A DNA stretch of 64,000 nucleotides from Paracoccus fistulariae (GCF_028553785.1 NZ_CP067136.1:2850501-2914500); one strand, 5' to 3'; positions 48,375-59,477 are shown, counted from the first letter of the stretch. A program made the numbers and translations. Notes: generated by a model from the letters alone, not told the origin.

Positions 48375-48818
48375 GTGAACGCTCATATCGTTACAGTTTT
48401 CCTTGCACTGTCCGTTGGTTTGGCGGACACCGCCTTCGCGCAGGACATAGATTTCGGCGATGATCAGGGGCAATGGGCCAAAGACGGCGAATGCGACGAC
48501 AAGCGTTTCGATGGCCCCGGCATGACCGATACGTTGCTGCTGGACGAGGATATCGGCCATGACCGGACGGATTGCGCGAAGGCCTTCAAGTCGGGGCGCG
48601 TGACGCTGCGCAGCCGGGTGACCGAGATGCTGATCGTCGATGGCATCGTCTTTGGCAGGGATGGCAGCCAATGGGCCAATGACAATGAATGCGACGATCC
48701 GCGCTTTGAAGGGCCGGGCATGTCGCAGACGGTGTTATTTGATGAAGACCGCCTGATGGACGCGACCGACTGCCTGAAAGCCTATCAGCAGGGGCTGATC
48801 GATTTGAAGACGATCTGA
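48375..48818 (+). CDS. secreted protein with two tandem repeats, WxxDxECDDxRFxGPGM type
   Basis: 147 aa from GTG 48375 (AGGAGA about 6 nt upstream). The signal peptide is MNAHIVTVFLALSVGLADTA. Two repeats of about 53 residues follow (28-80 and 94-147). Each has QWA-x-D-x-ECDD-x-RF-x-GPGM, then an acidic loop, then DCxKAxxxG. Two Cys per repeat may form disulfides. The acidic clusters resemble calcium-binding repeats, but no canonical EF-hand is present. Function is unknown. It is divergent from accA. Confidence 0.8.
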   Translation: MNAHIVTVFLALSVGLADTAFAQDIDFGDDQGQWAKDGECDDKRFDGPGMTDTLLLDEDIGHDRTDCAKAFKSGRVTLRSRVTEMLIVDGIVFGRDGSQWANDNECDDPRFEGPGMSQTVLFDEDRLMDATDCLKAYQQGLIDLKTI

Positions 48819-49033
48819 CCTGCCATTCGCCGGAGATTTCTGCGTTTCGCCGATGCGGCCTGTGCCGTGTGGGGATGGCCGCTGTCGGATCCGCCCTGCC
48901 TTTGTGACATGGACCGGGGCGCCGCAAAGCTTACCAAAGGTAAAGCCAATATGCCCTCTGCAGATTTTTACCCCGGAGTCTTCGCATTGAAGAATAATGA
49001 TTTTTAATAAAAACAAAACTAAACGATATAGTA

Positions 49034-49061
49034 TTGACAGATATCGGGATCGGGGTATTTT
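49034..49061 (+). promoter_or_regulatory. probable sigma-70 promoter for the VPLPA-CTERM gene
   Basis: TTGACA at 49034-49039 is a perfect -35 element; TATTTT at 49056-49061 is a fair -10, 16 nt apart. The surrounding 100 bp is unusually AT-rich for this genome. The start codon is 24 nt downstream with AAGAGG before it. Confidence 0.55.
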
Positions 49062-49084
49062 GAATGCTTCAATAAGAGGTAATC

Positions 49085-49663
49085 ATGGAACGAATTTTAA
49101 AGACCGCCGGTCTGCTGACCGCGCTTGCCATCACCACCGCGCCCGCACATGCCGTGACGCTTGATCCCTGGACGATCTCTGGCCCCGGGACAAACTCTGT
49201 GACCCAGAATGGCGCAGATGGCGGTATCTTCAACTATAACGCGACCAGCGATATGGGCAGCCCCGTGACCTTCACCGCACAGACGACGGTGACCGAGGGC
49301 GGGACCTGGAACTATCTCTGGAACTATACGGGCTTCCACGCCTACTACATGGTGACGGCATTCCTGCGCGCCGAATCGCCCACCACCCAGGTTCTGGTGA
49401 ATGCCGGGCCGCGAAACTGCTGCACGTCGCCCTCGGCGGGCTTCAACTTCAGCGGCGAATCCTCGATCGATCTGGCTGCGGGCGATATCCTGCGCTTCAC
49501 CTTTGGCGGGGACAATCAGGACAGCAACCGCACCATCACCGGTACGCTGACGCTGTCGGACGTCGCCCCGGTGCCACTGGCCCCTGCGGGTGTGTTGCTG
49601 ATCTCGGCCCTGGGTGGTTTCGCGGCATTCGGCAAGCGCAAATCGCGCGCCGAAAAGGCTTGA
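49085..49663 (+). CDS. VPLPA-CTERM sorting domain protein
   Basis: 192 aa. A signal peptide (MERILKTAGLLTALAITTAP) precedes a soluble domain of about 140 residues with beta-strand character and a CC pair. The C-terminus carries VPLAPAGVLLISALGGFAAF followed by GKRKSRAEKA: a V-P-L-x-A motif, a hydrophobic helix and a basic end. That is the VPLPA-CTERM variant of the PEP-CTERM sorting signal that is processed by an exosortase. No exosortase is in the window. The protein is probably exported and later released or linked to polysaccharide, by family inference. Confidence 0.85.
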   Translation: MERILKTAGLLTALAITTAPAHAVTLDPWTISGPGTNSVTQNGADGGIFNYNATSDMGSPVTFTAQTTVTEGGTWNYLWNYTGFHAYYMVTAFLRAESPTTQVLVNAGPRNCCTSPSAGFNFSGESSIDLAAGDILRFTFGGDNQDSNRTITGTLTLSDVAPVPLAPAGVLLISALGGFAAFGKRKSRAEKA

Positions 49664-49702
49664 TTACGCTCATAGCGACAGCACGCGATGAGACACTGGC
49701 AG

Positions 49703-49730
49703 ATGGCGCGGACGGTGACGCCCGCGCCAT
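49703..49730 (+). terminator. terminator of the VPLPA-CTERM gene
   Basis: ATGGCGCGG and CCGCGCCAT pair perfectly (9 bp) with a 10-nt loop, followed on the plus strand by TCTGTTATTG. It also lies close to the end of patB on the other strand. Confidence 0.6.
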
Positions 49731-49734
49731 TCTG

Positions 49735-50919
49735 TTATTGCAGATCCGCGAAAGCGTCCTGCAGGCGGCGCACGGCCTCTTCCACGCGGCTGCGCGGCGT
49801 GGCGATGTTGAAGCGCAGATGGGTTTCGCCGCCCGTGCCGAAGGTCGCGCCGTGATTGGCGGCGATACGGGCGGTTTTCTCGACCCGACCGATGAATTCC
49901 GCAGGCGCCATGCCGGTTCCCGAAAAATCCACCCATGACAGATAGGTCGCTTCTAGCGGCATGGAGCGCAGGCCGGGGATTGCATTGACCCCATCGTCAA
50001 AGATCCGGCGGTTTTCGTCCAGATAAAGCACCAGCGCATCGACCCAGGCGGCGCCTTCGGGGGAATAGGCGGCGGCCACCATATCCATGCCCAGCATCCC
50101 GACCGAGACGCCGCGCGCCATCAGCGCGCCCTTGAAGCGATTGCGCAGCGCCTGATCGGGGATAATGGCATTGCCGATATGGGCGCCCGCGATATTGAAG
50201 GTCTTGGTGGCTGCGGTCAGCATGACCAGCCTGTCAGCGATTCCCGGCACCAGATCGGCGATGATGCGATGCCTGTGGCCCGGCATGACCAGATCGCAAT
50301 GAATATCGTCCGACACCAGGATCAGGTCGTGACGCTGGCAGAAATCGGCGACCTCGCGCAGTTCGGCCTCGGACCAGACCCGCCCGCCGGGATTATGCGG
50401 CGAACAGAGGATCATCAGCTTTTCCCGCCCGGTCAGCATGCCCTCCCATCGGGACCAGTCCATCTGATAGCGGCCATCGACTGTTTTCAGCGGAAATTCG
50501 ATCAGCTCGCGACCCGCCGCACGGATGACGCGGCCAAAGGCGTGATAGACCGGGCTCATCACAATCACGCCATCCCCGGGCTGGGTACAGGCGTCCAGCG
50601 CCATGCCCACGCCATTGACCAGACCGGCGCAGGTCAGGATCCAGCTTGTGTCGATCTGCCATCCGTGGCGGTTCGCCATCCACCATTTGATCGCGTTCAG
50701 ATAGGGCTCATTCGCGCCGGGATAGCCGTAAACGCCATGCGCGGCAGCCTTTTCCACGGCTTTCTGCACGGCGGCGGGGGGGCGGAAATCCATATCCGCC
50801 ACCCACATGGCAAGCCCGCCATCTTGTGGCGCGACGCCATAGCCCGCCTGCATATCGTCCCATTTCGAGCATCTGGTGCCGACGCGATCGATCACCTCAT
50901 CGAAGTCCGGTTTTGTCAT
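49735..50919 (-). CDS. patB: MalY/PatB family cystathionine beta-lyase-type aminotransferase
   Basis: 394 aa PLP-dependent fold type I. DFDEVIDRVGTRCSKWDDMQ at the N-terminus and LAMWVADMDFRPPAAVQKAV are typical of PatB/MalY. CSPHNPGGRVWSEAELREVA and LVSDDIHCDLVMPGHRHRII follow, and TAATKTFNIAGAHIGNAII contains the PLP lysine. It probably has C-S lyase activity on cystathionine. The substrate is not certain from sequence. It is divergent from the def cluster. Confidence 0.9.
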   Translation of the reverse strand: MTKPDFDEVIDRVGTRCSKWDDMQAGYGVAPQDGGLAMWVADMDFRPPAAVQKAVEKAAAHGVYGYPGANEPYLNAIKWWMANRHGWQIDTSWILTCAGLVNGVGMALDACTQPGDGVIVMSPVYHAFGRVIRAAGRELIEFPLKTVDGRYQMDWSRWEGMLTGREKLMILCSPHNPGGRVWSEAELREVADFCQRHDLILVSDDIHCDLVMPGHRHRIIADLVPGIADRLVMLTAATKTFNIAGAHIGNAIIPDQALRNRFKGALMARGVSVGMLGMDMVAAAYSPEGAAWVDALVLYLDENRRIFDDGVNAIPGLRSMPLEATYLSWVDFSGTGMAPAEFIGRVEKTARIAANHGATFGTGGETHLRFNIATPRSRVEEAVRRLQDAFADLQ

Positions 50920-51007
50920 TTTTGCCCGCTTCCTTGATCCGCAAACTGTTTTTTAACGCATAAGCTGGTTATTGCTTATGATGAAGCCATGCCATACACG
51001 GCAAATT

Positions 51008-51532
51008 ATGAGTAAGTTGCGCAGTATTCTGATCCATCCTGATCCCCGGCTCAAGAAGCTGGCGGAACCTGTTGCGCGTATCACGCCAGAGATCGAGACT
51101 CTGGCGGCCGATATGCTGGCGACGATGTATGACGCCCCCGGTATCGGTCTGGCTGCACCCCAGGTCGGCATCGCCTCGCGCATCTTCGTGATGGATGCGA
51201 ATCGCGATCCCGAGGCCGAGCGGCGGCCGATGGTGCTGATCAATCCCGAAATCACCTGGAGTTCCCAGGAAGAGAACACCTATGAAGAGGGCTGCCTGTC
51301 GATCCCGGATCAATATGCCGATGTCACTCGGCCCAAGCAGGTGAAGATGCAATGGCTGGGTCTGGACGGCAAAACGCATGAAGAGGAATTCGACGATCTC
51401 TGGGCGACCTGCGCGCAGCATGAGCTGGACCACCTGAACGGGGTTCTGTTCATCGACCATCTGTCGATGGTCAAGCGCCAGATGATCACCCGCAAGATGG
51501 TCAAGCTGAAGAGAGAACGGGCGCGTGTCTGA
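51008..51532 (+). CDS. def: peptide deformylase (canonical)
   Basis: 174 aa from ATG 51008 (MSKLRSILIHPDPRL). It removes the formyl group from the N-terminus of new proteins. All three Def motifs are intact: GIGLAAPQVG (Gln), EEGCLSIPDQ (metal Cys) and CAQHELDHLNGVL (HExxH with catalytic Glu). It is the only one of the three neighbouring copies with a full active site. Its end overlaps the next copy. Confidence 0.94.
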   Translation: MSKLRSILIHPDPRLKKLAEPVARITPEIETLAADMLATMYDAPGIGLAAPQVGIASRIFVMDANRDPEAERRPMVLINPEITWSSQEENTYEEGCLSIPDQYADVTRPKQVKMQWLGLDGKTHEEEFDDLWATCAQHELDHLNGVLFIDHLSMVKRQMITRKMVKLKRERARV

Positions 51533-52040
51533 TCCGGGGGACAGCCGGAGCTGGGCCGCTCCTGATCTGCCGGAAAATCTGGCGGGCGGTGTCATTCATG
51601 ACATCCTCACCTTCCCCGATCCGGTGCTGCGCGAGAATTGCGCCTCGGCCGGGTATCTGACGGGCACAGAACTGATCCAGCTTGCGGCGGATCTTCTTGC
51701 CACGATGTATGCTTCGGGCGGGTGCGGCCTTGCCGCGCCGCAGATCGGCGTCATGCGGCGGATCTTCGTCATGGATGCGGGCTGGAAAGATGGCGAATCC
51801 CGTCCCATCGTGATGCTGGATCCCGAGATTCTGGCGGTTTCGGATGCGCGTTCGCCCATGCGCGAGGATTGCCTGTCCTTCCCGGTGGAAGAGATCGAGT
51901 CCCTGCGACCCGATCATATCGAGATCGCCTGGTATGATCTGATCGGGCTGTATCACCGTGAAACCCTGTCACATCGCGCCGCTGGCATCGCACAGCATCA
52001 GACCGATCATCTGGATGGTCGTCTGATCATCGATCTGTGA
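51525..52040 (+). CDS. peptide deformylase paralogue, catalytic Glu changed
   Basis: 171 aa from GTG 51525, which overlaps the end of def by 8 nt. [10 protein letters not shown] and EDCLSFPVEE keep the Gln and the metal Cys. The third motif is AQHQTDHLDG, in which the essential Glu of HExxH is Gln (codon CAG). The protein may bind metal but is unlikely to catalyse deformylation in the usual way. Its start and end are coupled with the neighbouring copies. Confidence 0.85.
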   Translation: MSDPGDSRSWAAPDLPENLAGGVIHDILTFPDPVLRENCASAGYLTGTELIQLAADLLATMYASGGCGLAAPQIGVMRRIFVMDAGWKDGESRPIVMLDPEILAVSDARSPMREDCLSFPVEEIESLRPDHIEIAWYDLIGLYHRETLSHRAAGIAQHQTDHLDGRLIIDL

Positions 52041-52050
52041 CGGGCCGGTC

Positions 52051-52554
52051 ATGAGCGTCCGTGCCTTCCTGCCCTATACGGATCGCAGGTTGCATATTCC
52101 GGCCGAGCCGGTGGCCGAGGTCAATGAGACCGTGCGCATGATCTGGGACGATATGGTTGACACGATGGATGCCATGCCCGGGGTCGGACTGGCTGCGCCG
52201 CAGATCGGGATCATGCTGCGGCTGGCGGTCGTCGATGCCTCGGACAAGCGCGGGCAGGCGGTGCGGATGGCCAATCCCGAGATCCTGCATGAAAGCGTGC
52301 AGTTGCGCAGCCATGACGAGGCCAGCCCGAATCTGCCCGGGGTATTCGCTCCGATCACCCGGCCGCGCGCCGTGACGGTGCGGTTTCTGAATGAGACGGG
52401 CGAGATGGAAGATCGCGATTTCGTCGGGCTTTGGGCGACCAGCGTGCAGCATCAGATCGACCATTTGAACGGTCGCATGTATGTCGATCACCTGTCGCCC
52501 TTGCGCCGCAAGATGCTGGTACAGAAATCGGCAAAGCTGGCGCGGCGGGGATAG
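52051..52554 (+). CDS. peptide deformylase paralogue, two active-site motifs lost
   Basis: 167 aa from ATG 52051. Motif 1 ([10 protein letters not shown]) is intact. Motif 2 is EASPNLPG where EGCLSxPG is expected, so the metal Cys is lost. Motif 3 is [10 protein letters not shown], again Gln for Glu. It cannot use the standard mechanism or metal site. It is 10 nt downstream of the second copy and is followed by a dispersed repeat, then fmt. Confidence 0.85.
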   Translation: MSVRAFLPYTDRRLHIPAEPVAEVNETVRMIWDDMVDTMDAMPGVGLAAPQIGIMLRLAVVDASDKRGQAVRMANPEILHESVQLRSHDEASPNLPGVFAPITRPRAVTVRFLNETGEMEDRDFVGLWATSVQHQIDHLNGRMYVDHLSPLRRKMLVQKSAKLARRG

Positions 52555-52610
52555 GCCGGGGGATTTCGCATCCCCCGGACCCCCTGCGGGATATTTGTAC
52601 AAAGAAGAAA
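52554..52610 (+). repeat. dispersed hairpin repeat, copy B
   Basis: GGCCGGGGG, a 9-nt loop, CCCCCGGACCCCC, then GATATTT and CAAAGAAGAA. It matches copy A at 40121-40170. It fills the gap between the third def copy and fmt; the fmt ribosome site (AAAGGGG) immediately follows. Confidence 0.7.
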
Positions 52611-52619
52611 GGGGCCGCG

Positions 52620-53513
52620 ATGCGTGTCGTTTTCATGGGGACGCCCGAGTTTTCGGTGCCTGCGCTGCGGGCCATTGCCGAGGCGCATGAGGTTGTGGCA
52701 GTCTATTCACAGCCGCCGCGTCAGGCGGGGCGGGGGCAGAAGCCGCGCCCGTCGCCGGTGCAGCGGGCTGCCGAGGAGTTGGGGATCGAGGTTCGGGTGC
52801 CCGCGCGGCTGCGCGATGCCCGGGCGCAGGAGGATTTTGCAGCCCTGCAGGCGGATGTGGCCGTGGTCGTGGCCTATGGGCTGATCCTGCCGCAAGCGGT
52901 TCTGGGTGCGCCGCGTCTGGGCTGTCTGAATATTCATGCCTCATTGCTGCCGCGCTGGCGCGGGGCGGCGCCGATCCATCGGGCTGTCATGTCGGGCGAT
53001 GCGCAGACCGGGGTGGCGATCATGCAGATGGAGGCAGGATTGGATACCGGGCCGGTTCTGGCCGAGGCGCGGACCGAAATCGGGGCCGAAGAGACGACGG
53101 CGGATCTGCATGATCGTCTGGCCGGGACGGGGGCCGGGCTGATCGTCGATGTGTTGGGCCGTTTGCCGATGGCCGCTGTGGCGCAGCCTGCCGAGGGGGT
53201 GACCTATGCCGAGAAGATCGACAAGGCCGAGGCGCGGATCGACTGGGCCCGCCCTGCGATCGAGGTGGATCGGTTGATCCGGGGGCTTTCGCCCTTTCCC
53301 GGGGCCTGGTGCGAGGTTGCCGGTGAGCGGGTGAAGCTGTTGCGCAGCCGGGTCGTGCCGGGGCAGGGGGCGCCGGGCGACGTCTTGTCAGGCTTCCGGA
53401 TTGCCTGCGGGGATGGCGCGGTCGAGGTGACCGACGCGCAGCGGGCAGGCAAGAAGCCGATGGCGGCTGAAGATCTGCTGAAGGGATGGACCTTGCCCGC
53501 GCGGCTGGACTGA
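52620..53513 (+). CDS. fmt: methionyl-tRNA formyltransferase
   Basis: 297 aa from ATG 52620. It formylates initiator Met-tRNA with 10-formyl-THF, the partner reaction to deformylation. [20 protein letters not shown], the catalytic region [18 protein letters not shown] (with His) and [19 protein letters not shown] context are family features. [12 protein letters not shown] and [15 protein letters not shown] lie near the end. Earlier in-frame starts belong to the third def copy. It ends with a strong shared terminator with secA. Confidence 0.95.
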   Translation: MRVVFMGTPEFSVPALRAIAEAHEVVAVYSQPPRQAGRGQKPRPSPVQRAAEELGIEVRVPARLRDARAQEDFAALQADVAVVVAYGLILPQAVLGAPRLGCLNIHASLLPRWRGAAPIHRAVMSGDAQTGVAIMQMEAGLDTGPVLAEARTEIGAEETTADLHDRLAGTGAGLIVDVLGRLPMAAVAQPAEGVTYAEKIDKAEARIDWARPAIEVDRLIRGLSPFPGAWCEVAGERVKLLRSRVVPGQGAPGDVLSGFRIACGDGAVEVTDAQRAGKKPMAAEDLLKGWTLPARLD

Positions 53514-53533
53514 GCGTCGAGGTGAAGGCGAAA

Positions 53534-53561
53534 AAGGCCGCCTGAGGTGTCAGGCGGCCTT
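53534..53561. terminator. bidirectional terminator between fmt and secA
   Basis: AAGGCCGCCTGA and TCAGGCGGCCTT pair perfectly (12 bp) with a 4-nt loop. On the minus strand the stem is followed by TTTTTCGCC and so ends secA; on the plus strand it follows fmt by 20 nt. Confidence 0.85.
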
Positions 53562-53572
53562 GTCTGTGTCGA

Positions 53573-56290
<2,718 letters not shown>

Positions 56291-56497
56291 ATTACCTTCG
56301 CAATCACGTTGTTGGGAAAGACAGTCTCGTGCGGCACTACTTGCCCGTACCGACCGCATTGCCGTATCAGGGGCCTGAACGAAAAAGCGGCGGAGTGCCT
56401 TCCTCGGAGTTGGCTGGGATGTATGCCTCGCTTGCCTGACTGTCAACGCTGGCCCTGCCATTCAAGCGGTCTGGGCGTCATTATATAAGGGATTCTC

Positions 56498-57343
56498 ATG
56501 CTCAAACCATCGCTACTGGCCGCTGTCATGGTCGCGCTGCCGCTGATGGCACCTGTTCAGGTGCTGGCGCAGGATCAAAGCGCGGATACGGTTGTCGCGA
56601 CCGTGAACGGTCAGGACATCACCCTGGGCCAGATGATCGTGATGCGGCAGTCGATCCAGGACCCCTCGGTCGCCGATCTGTCCGATCAGGATCTGTGGGA
56701 CATGCTTCTGGAACAGCTGGTGCGGCAGGCGGTCATGGCCGGCGAGGGCAAGGAAAACGCCGCCATCCGCGCGCAGCTGGAACTGCAGCGCCGCAATACG
56801 CTGGCGACCGAAGCCGTCGCCGCGCTTGCCGAAACCGCCCCGACTCAGGATGAGATCAAGGCCGCCTATGACCGCCTGTTCGGCGAGGCAGAGCCGGTCA
56901 AGGAATATTCCGCCGCCCATATCCTTGTCGCCACCGAGGATGAGGCGAAAGAGATCAGGCAGCAGTTGGAGGATGGCGCCGATTTCGGCGAACTGGCCGC
57001 CCAGAAATCGCAGGACAATTCCAGCCAGAACAAGGGCGATCTGGGCTGGTTCTCGGCCGATATGATGGTCGAGCCCTTTGCCAATGCGGTCGAGGCGTTG
57101 GAAAACGGCCAGATCTCTGATCCTGTGCAAAGCGATTTCGGCTGGCATGTGATCCGGCTGAACGAGACCCGCATGCGCGAGGTGCCGAAGATGGAAGAGG
57201 TGCAGACCGAGGTCGAGCAATTCGTGCGCCGCGAAAATCTGGAAGCCGCGGTCGAGCGTCTGGTGGGTGAGGCCAAGGTCGAAAAGGCCGAGGGCATCCC
57301 GGCCGGGGCGATGAATGACACCGCGCTGCTGGAGGCCGAATAA
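56498..57343 (+). CDS. periplasmic parvulin-type peptidyl-prolyl isomerase (foldase)
   Basis: 281 aa. Signal peptide MLKPSLLAAVMVALPLMAPV. The chaperone-like N-terminal part is followed by a rotamase domain: SAAHILVATEDEAKEIRQQL, DFGELAAQKSQDNSSQNKGD, LGWFSADMMVEPFANAVEAL and FGWHVIRLNETR. It helps fold secreted proteins. The stop TAATG overlaps the argJ start. Head-to-head with secA, it fits an export-related pair. Confidence 0.92.
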   Translation: MLKPSLLAAVMVALPLMAPVQVLAQDQSADTVVATVNGQDITLGQMIVMRQSIQDPSVADLSDQDLWDMLLEQLVRQAVMAGEGKENAAIRAQLELQRRNTLATEAVAALAETAPTQDEIKAAYDRLFGEAEPVKEYSAAHILVATEDEAKEIRQQLEDGADFGELAAQKSQDNSSQNKGDLGWFSADMMVEPFANAVEALENGQISDPVQSDFGWHVIRLNETRMREVPKMEEVQTEVEQFVRRENLEAAVERLVGEAKVEKAEGIPAGAMNDTALLEAE

Positions 57344-58596
57344 TGGGCAAGGCCGGACTTCCCGTCTCTCCTCTGGCGCCGACGTCCTTCCCGGATCTGC
57401 CGGTCATTGAAGGCGTCGAATTTGCCAGTGGCGCGGCCGGGGTCAAATATCAGGGTCGCACCGATGTGACGCTGATCCGCATCGCGGAAGGCTCTTCGAT
57501 TGCCGGGGCGTTCACGAAATCCTCGACCCGTGCGGCCTGCATCCTGGACAATCAGGACAAGCTGGCCCGGGGCAAGGATGACAAGGCCGGGGCCGCGATC
57601 ATCGTCAATTCCGGCAATGCCAACGCCTTTACTGGCGCGCGGGGCCGGGAATCGGTGACGGCTGTGACCGGCGCGGTGGCGCAGGCGCTGGACTTGCCCG
57701 AGGGCCGGGTCTATTCCTCCTCGACCGGCGTGATCGGAGAGCCGCTGCCCCATGCTCGCATCATCGCGATCATCGGCGATCTGGCCACGGGTCTGGATCA
57801 GGGTGGCGCGGCCGATGCGGCCCGCGCGATCATGACCACCGACACCTTTCCCAAGGGTGCTTCCGCAACAATCGCGGCGGATGGGGGCGATATCCACATC
57901 GCCGGGATCGCCAAGGGCTCTGGCATGATCGCGCCGGATATGGCGACCATGCTGGTCTATATCTTCACCGATGCCCGCATCGCGCCGACGCTGCTGCAAC
58001 AGGCGCTGGATCGCGGGCTGTCTTCGACCTTCAACGCGATCACGGTGGACAGCGATACCTCGACCTCGGATGCGCTGATCCTCGCGGCCACCGGACGCAG
58101 CCCGGCGGCAGAGATCACCGATCTGGCTTCGGCGGATGGGCAGGCCTTCGTGACCGCGCTGCATGGCGTCATGCGCGATCTGGCCCAGCTTGTGGTGCGC
58201 GATGGTGAAGGGGCGACGAAATTCGTCGAAATTCAGGTCACAGGCGCGGCATCTGACGGGGATGCCCATAGGGTCGCCATGTCCATCGCCAATTCGCCGC
58301 TGGTCAAGACCGCAATCGCGGGCGAGGACGCGAATTGGGGCCGCATTGTCGCCGCAGTCGGCAAGTCGGGGGCCAAGGCCGACCGTGACCTGCTGACCAT
58401 CCGCTTCGGCGATATGGTCGTGGCCGAAAACGGCTGGCGCGCGCCTGATTACGACGAGGACAAGACCAGCGCCTATATGAAGAACAGCGAGCTGGTGATC
58501 GGCGTCGATCTGGGTCTGGGGCAGGGTGCTCGCACCGTCTGGACCTGCGATCTGACCCACGGCTATATCGACATCAACGCGGATTACCGATCGTGA
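57343..58596 (+). CDS. argJ: bifunctional glutamate N-acetyltransferase / N-acetylglutamate synthase
   Basis: 417 aa. It recycles the acetyl group between N-acetylornithine and glutamate in arginine synthesis. The self-cleavage site is APDMATMLVYIFTD, with Thr about 202 as the future nucleophile; GSGMIAPDMATML is the family signature. SGNANAFTGARGRESV and FNAITVDSDTSTSDA are also conserved. ATG overlaps the foldase stop by one base, and the end overlaps mutT by GTGA. Confidence 0.95.
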   Translation: MGKAGLPVSPLAPTSFPDLPVIEGVEFASGAAGVKYQGRTDVTLIRIAEGSSIAGAFTKSSTRAACILDNQDKLARGKDDKAGAAIIVNSGNANAFTGARGRESVTAVTGAVAQALDLPEGRVYSSSTGVIGEPLPHARIIAIIGDLATGLDQGGAADAARAIMTTDTFPKGASATIAADGGDIHIAGIAKGSGMIAPDMATMLVYIFTDARIAPTLLQQALDRGLSSTFNAITVDSDTSTSDALILAATGRSPAAEITDLASADGQAFVTALHGVMRDLAQLVVRDGEGATKFVEIQVTGAASDGDAHRVAMSIANSPLVKTAIAGEDANWGRIVAAVGKSGAKADRDLLTIRFGDMVVAENGWRAPDYDEDKTSAYMKNSELVIGVDLGLGQGARTVWTCDLTHGYIDINADYRS

Positions 58597-58991
58597 AGAC
58601 GGTTCTGGTCGCCGCCGTTGCGCTGATCGATCCTGACGGGCGCGTGCTTCTGGCACAGCGCCCCGAGGGGAAATCCATGGCCGGTCTGTGGGAATTTCCC
58701 GGCGGCAAGGTCGAGCCGGGCGAAACGCCCGAGGCTGCGCTGATCCGTGAGTTGCACGAGGAACTGGGGATCGAAACCTGGACCAGTTGCCTTGCGCCGC
58801 TGACCTTTGCCAGCCACAGCTATGATGATTTCCACCTGCTGATGCCGGTCTTTGCGTGCCGCAAGTGGCAGGGCATCGTGACCCCGCAAGAGGGGCAGAG
58901 GCTGGCCTGGGTCCGCGCCGCCGATCTGCGCAGCTATGAGATGCCACCGGCGGATATTCCGCTGATCCCAGCCTTGCAAATGTGGCTGTGA
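58593..58991 (+). CDS. mutT: 8-oxo-dGTP diphosphatase MutT
   Basis: 132 aa from GTG 58593. The Nudix box spans about residues 37-59, with GGKVEPGETPEAALI leading into RELHEELG. AQRPEGKSMAGLWEFPGGKV is characteristic of MutT. It removes oxidised dGTP to prevent mutation. It is coupled to argJ by overlap, an arrangement common in this order. Confidence 0.93.
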   Translation: MKTVLVAAVALIDPDGRVLLAQRPEGKSMAGLWEFPGGKVEPGETPEAALIRELHEELGIETWTSCLAPLTFASHSYDDFHLLMPVFACRKWQGIVTPQEGQRLAWVRAADLRSYEMPPADIPLIPALQMWL

Positions 58992-59001
58992 AGCCGAAAT
59001 G

Positions 59002-59017
59002 TTAGCGTCTTTTTAAC
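59002..59017 (+). promoter_or_regulatory. CtrA-like site upstream of the 42-aa gene
   Basis: TTAG, seven bases, then TTAAC: one mismatch from the CtrA consensus TTAA-N7-TTAAC. It lies 45 nt before the ATG of the small gene. Regulation is conjecture. Confidence 0.35.
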
Positions 59018-59061
59018 CTCTTTTCCCCCAAGCTTCACTCAGGGATGAAAGAGGGTTTCAC

Positions 59062-59190
59062 ATGATTCGTACGATCTCTGTCGGCAGTTGCATCCAGATT
59101 CAGGGCCTTTTTGAACGGCTGGCACCAAACGGGAATATCGTGGTGCGCGTCGGCAGCCTGACCTACGAGGGGAAGCCGGTAACGCCTTGA
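59062..59190 (+). CDS. 42-aa conserved small protein, function unknown
   Basis: The frame MIRTISVGSCIQIQGLFERL, APNGNIVVRVGSLTYEGKPV, TP is preceded by GAGGG with proper spacing. It is too short for usual cut-offs but has the composition of coding DNA. I recall similar small proteins in Rhodobacterales with VGSC and VVRVG cores, but I cannot name a function. Confidence 0.65.
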   Translation: MIRTISVGSCIQIQGLFERLAPNGNIVVRVGSLTYEGKPVTP

Positions 59191-59340
59191 ATACAGGGCC
59201 TCCCTGGGGCGAAACTCGCGTTCAAAAAAAGTTGAAAAAGAATATAGGAGATATGATTTTTTCGGGAATCTGGTAAGATTCTATCAGGGTCTATGACATT
59301 GCGGCTGACCCTGTGGCTTGTTCCTTCCCGAAACGAGTCA

Positions 59341-59461
59341 CTGTTTCGGTGGGCTATGCGCTCTCACCTGCGGTGATCGAATGGGGAGCTATTCGATTGC
59401 TGCACGGCTCACCGAAACACAATAAGAAAGGGGCCGCTGCAGAAGCGGCCCCTTTTTTGTT
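59341..59461 (+). ncRNA. structured RNA candidate ending in the intrinsic terminator
   Basis: GTTTCGGTGGGC (59343-59354) pairs with GCTCACCGAAAC (59407-59418) over 12 bp with one G-U. Inside it lie TCACC/GGTGA (5 bp) and ATCGAAT/ATTCGAT (7 bp) hairpins, which would make a three-way junction. A strong terminator hairpin with a T6 run follows at 59427-59458. There is no coding frame of note. The pattern suggests a small RNA of about 120 nt or a folded leader/3' UTR. No known family is recognised. Confidence 0.35.
59427..59458. terminator. strong intrinsic terminator between the small gene and infB
   Basis: GGGGCCGCT and AGCGGCCCC pair perfectly, extended by AAA/TTT, with a 5-nt loop, and are followed on the plus strand by TTTTTT. 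On the minus strand CCCCTTTCTTATT follows, so it also can end infB (stop 59478). Confidence 0.85.
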
Positions 59462-59477
59462 CTGACGATCTCGGCGC

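Noticed and set aside
59253..59276. A 7-codon leader-like frame (MIFSGIW) with AGGAG upstream
   Set aside because: The spacing to the ATG is only 2 nt and no amino acid biosynthesis gene follows on the plus strand, so an attenuator is not supported.
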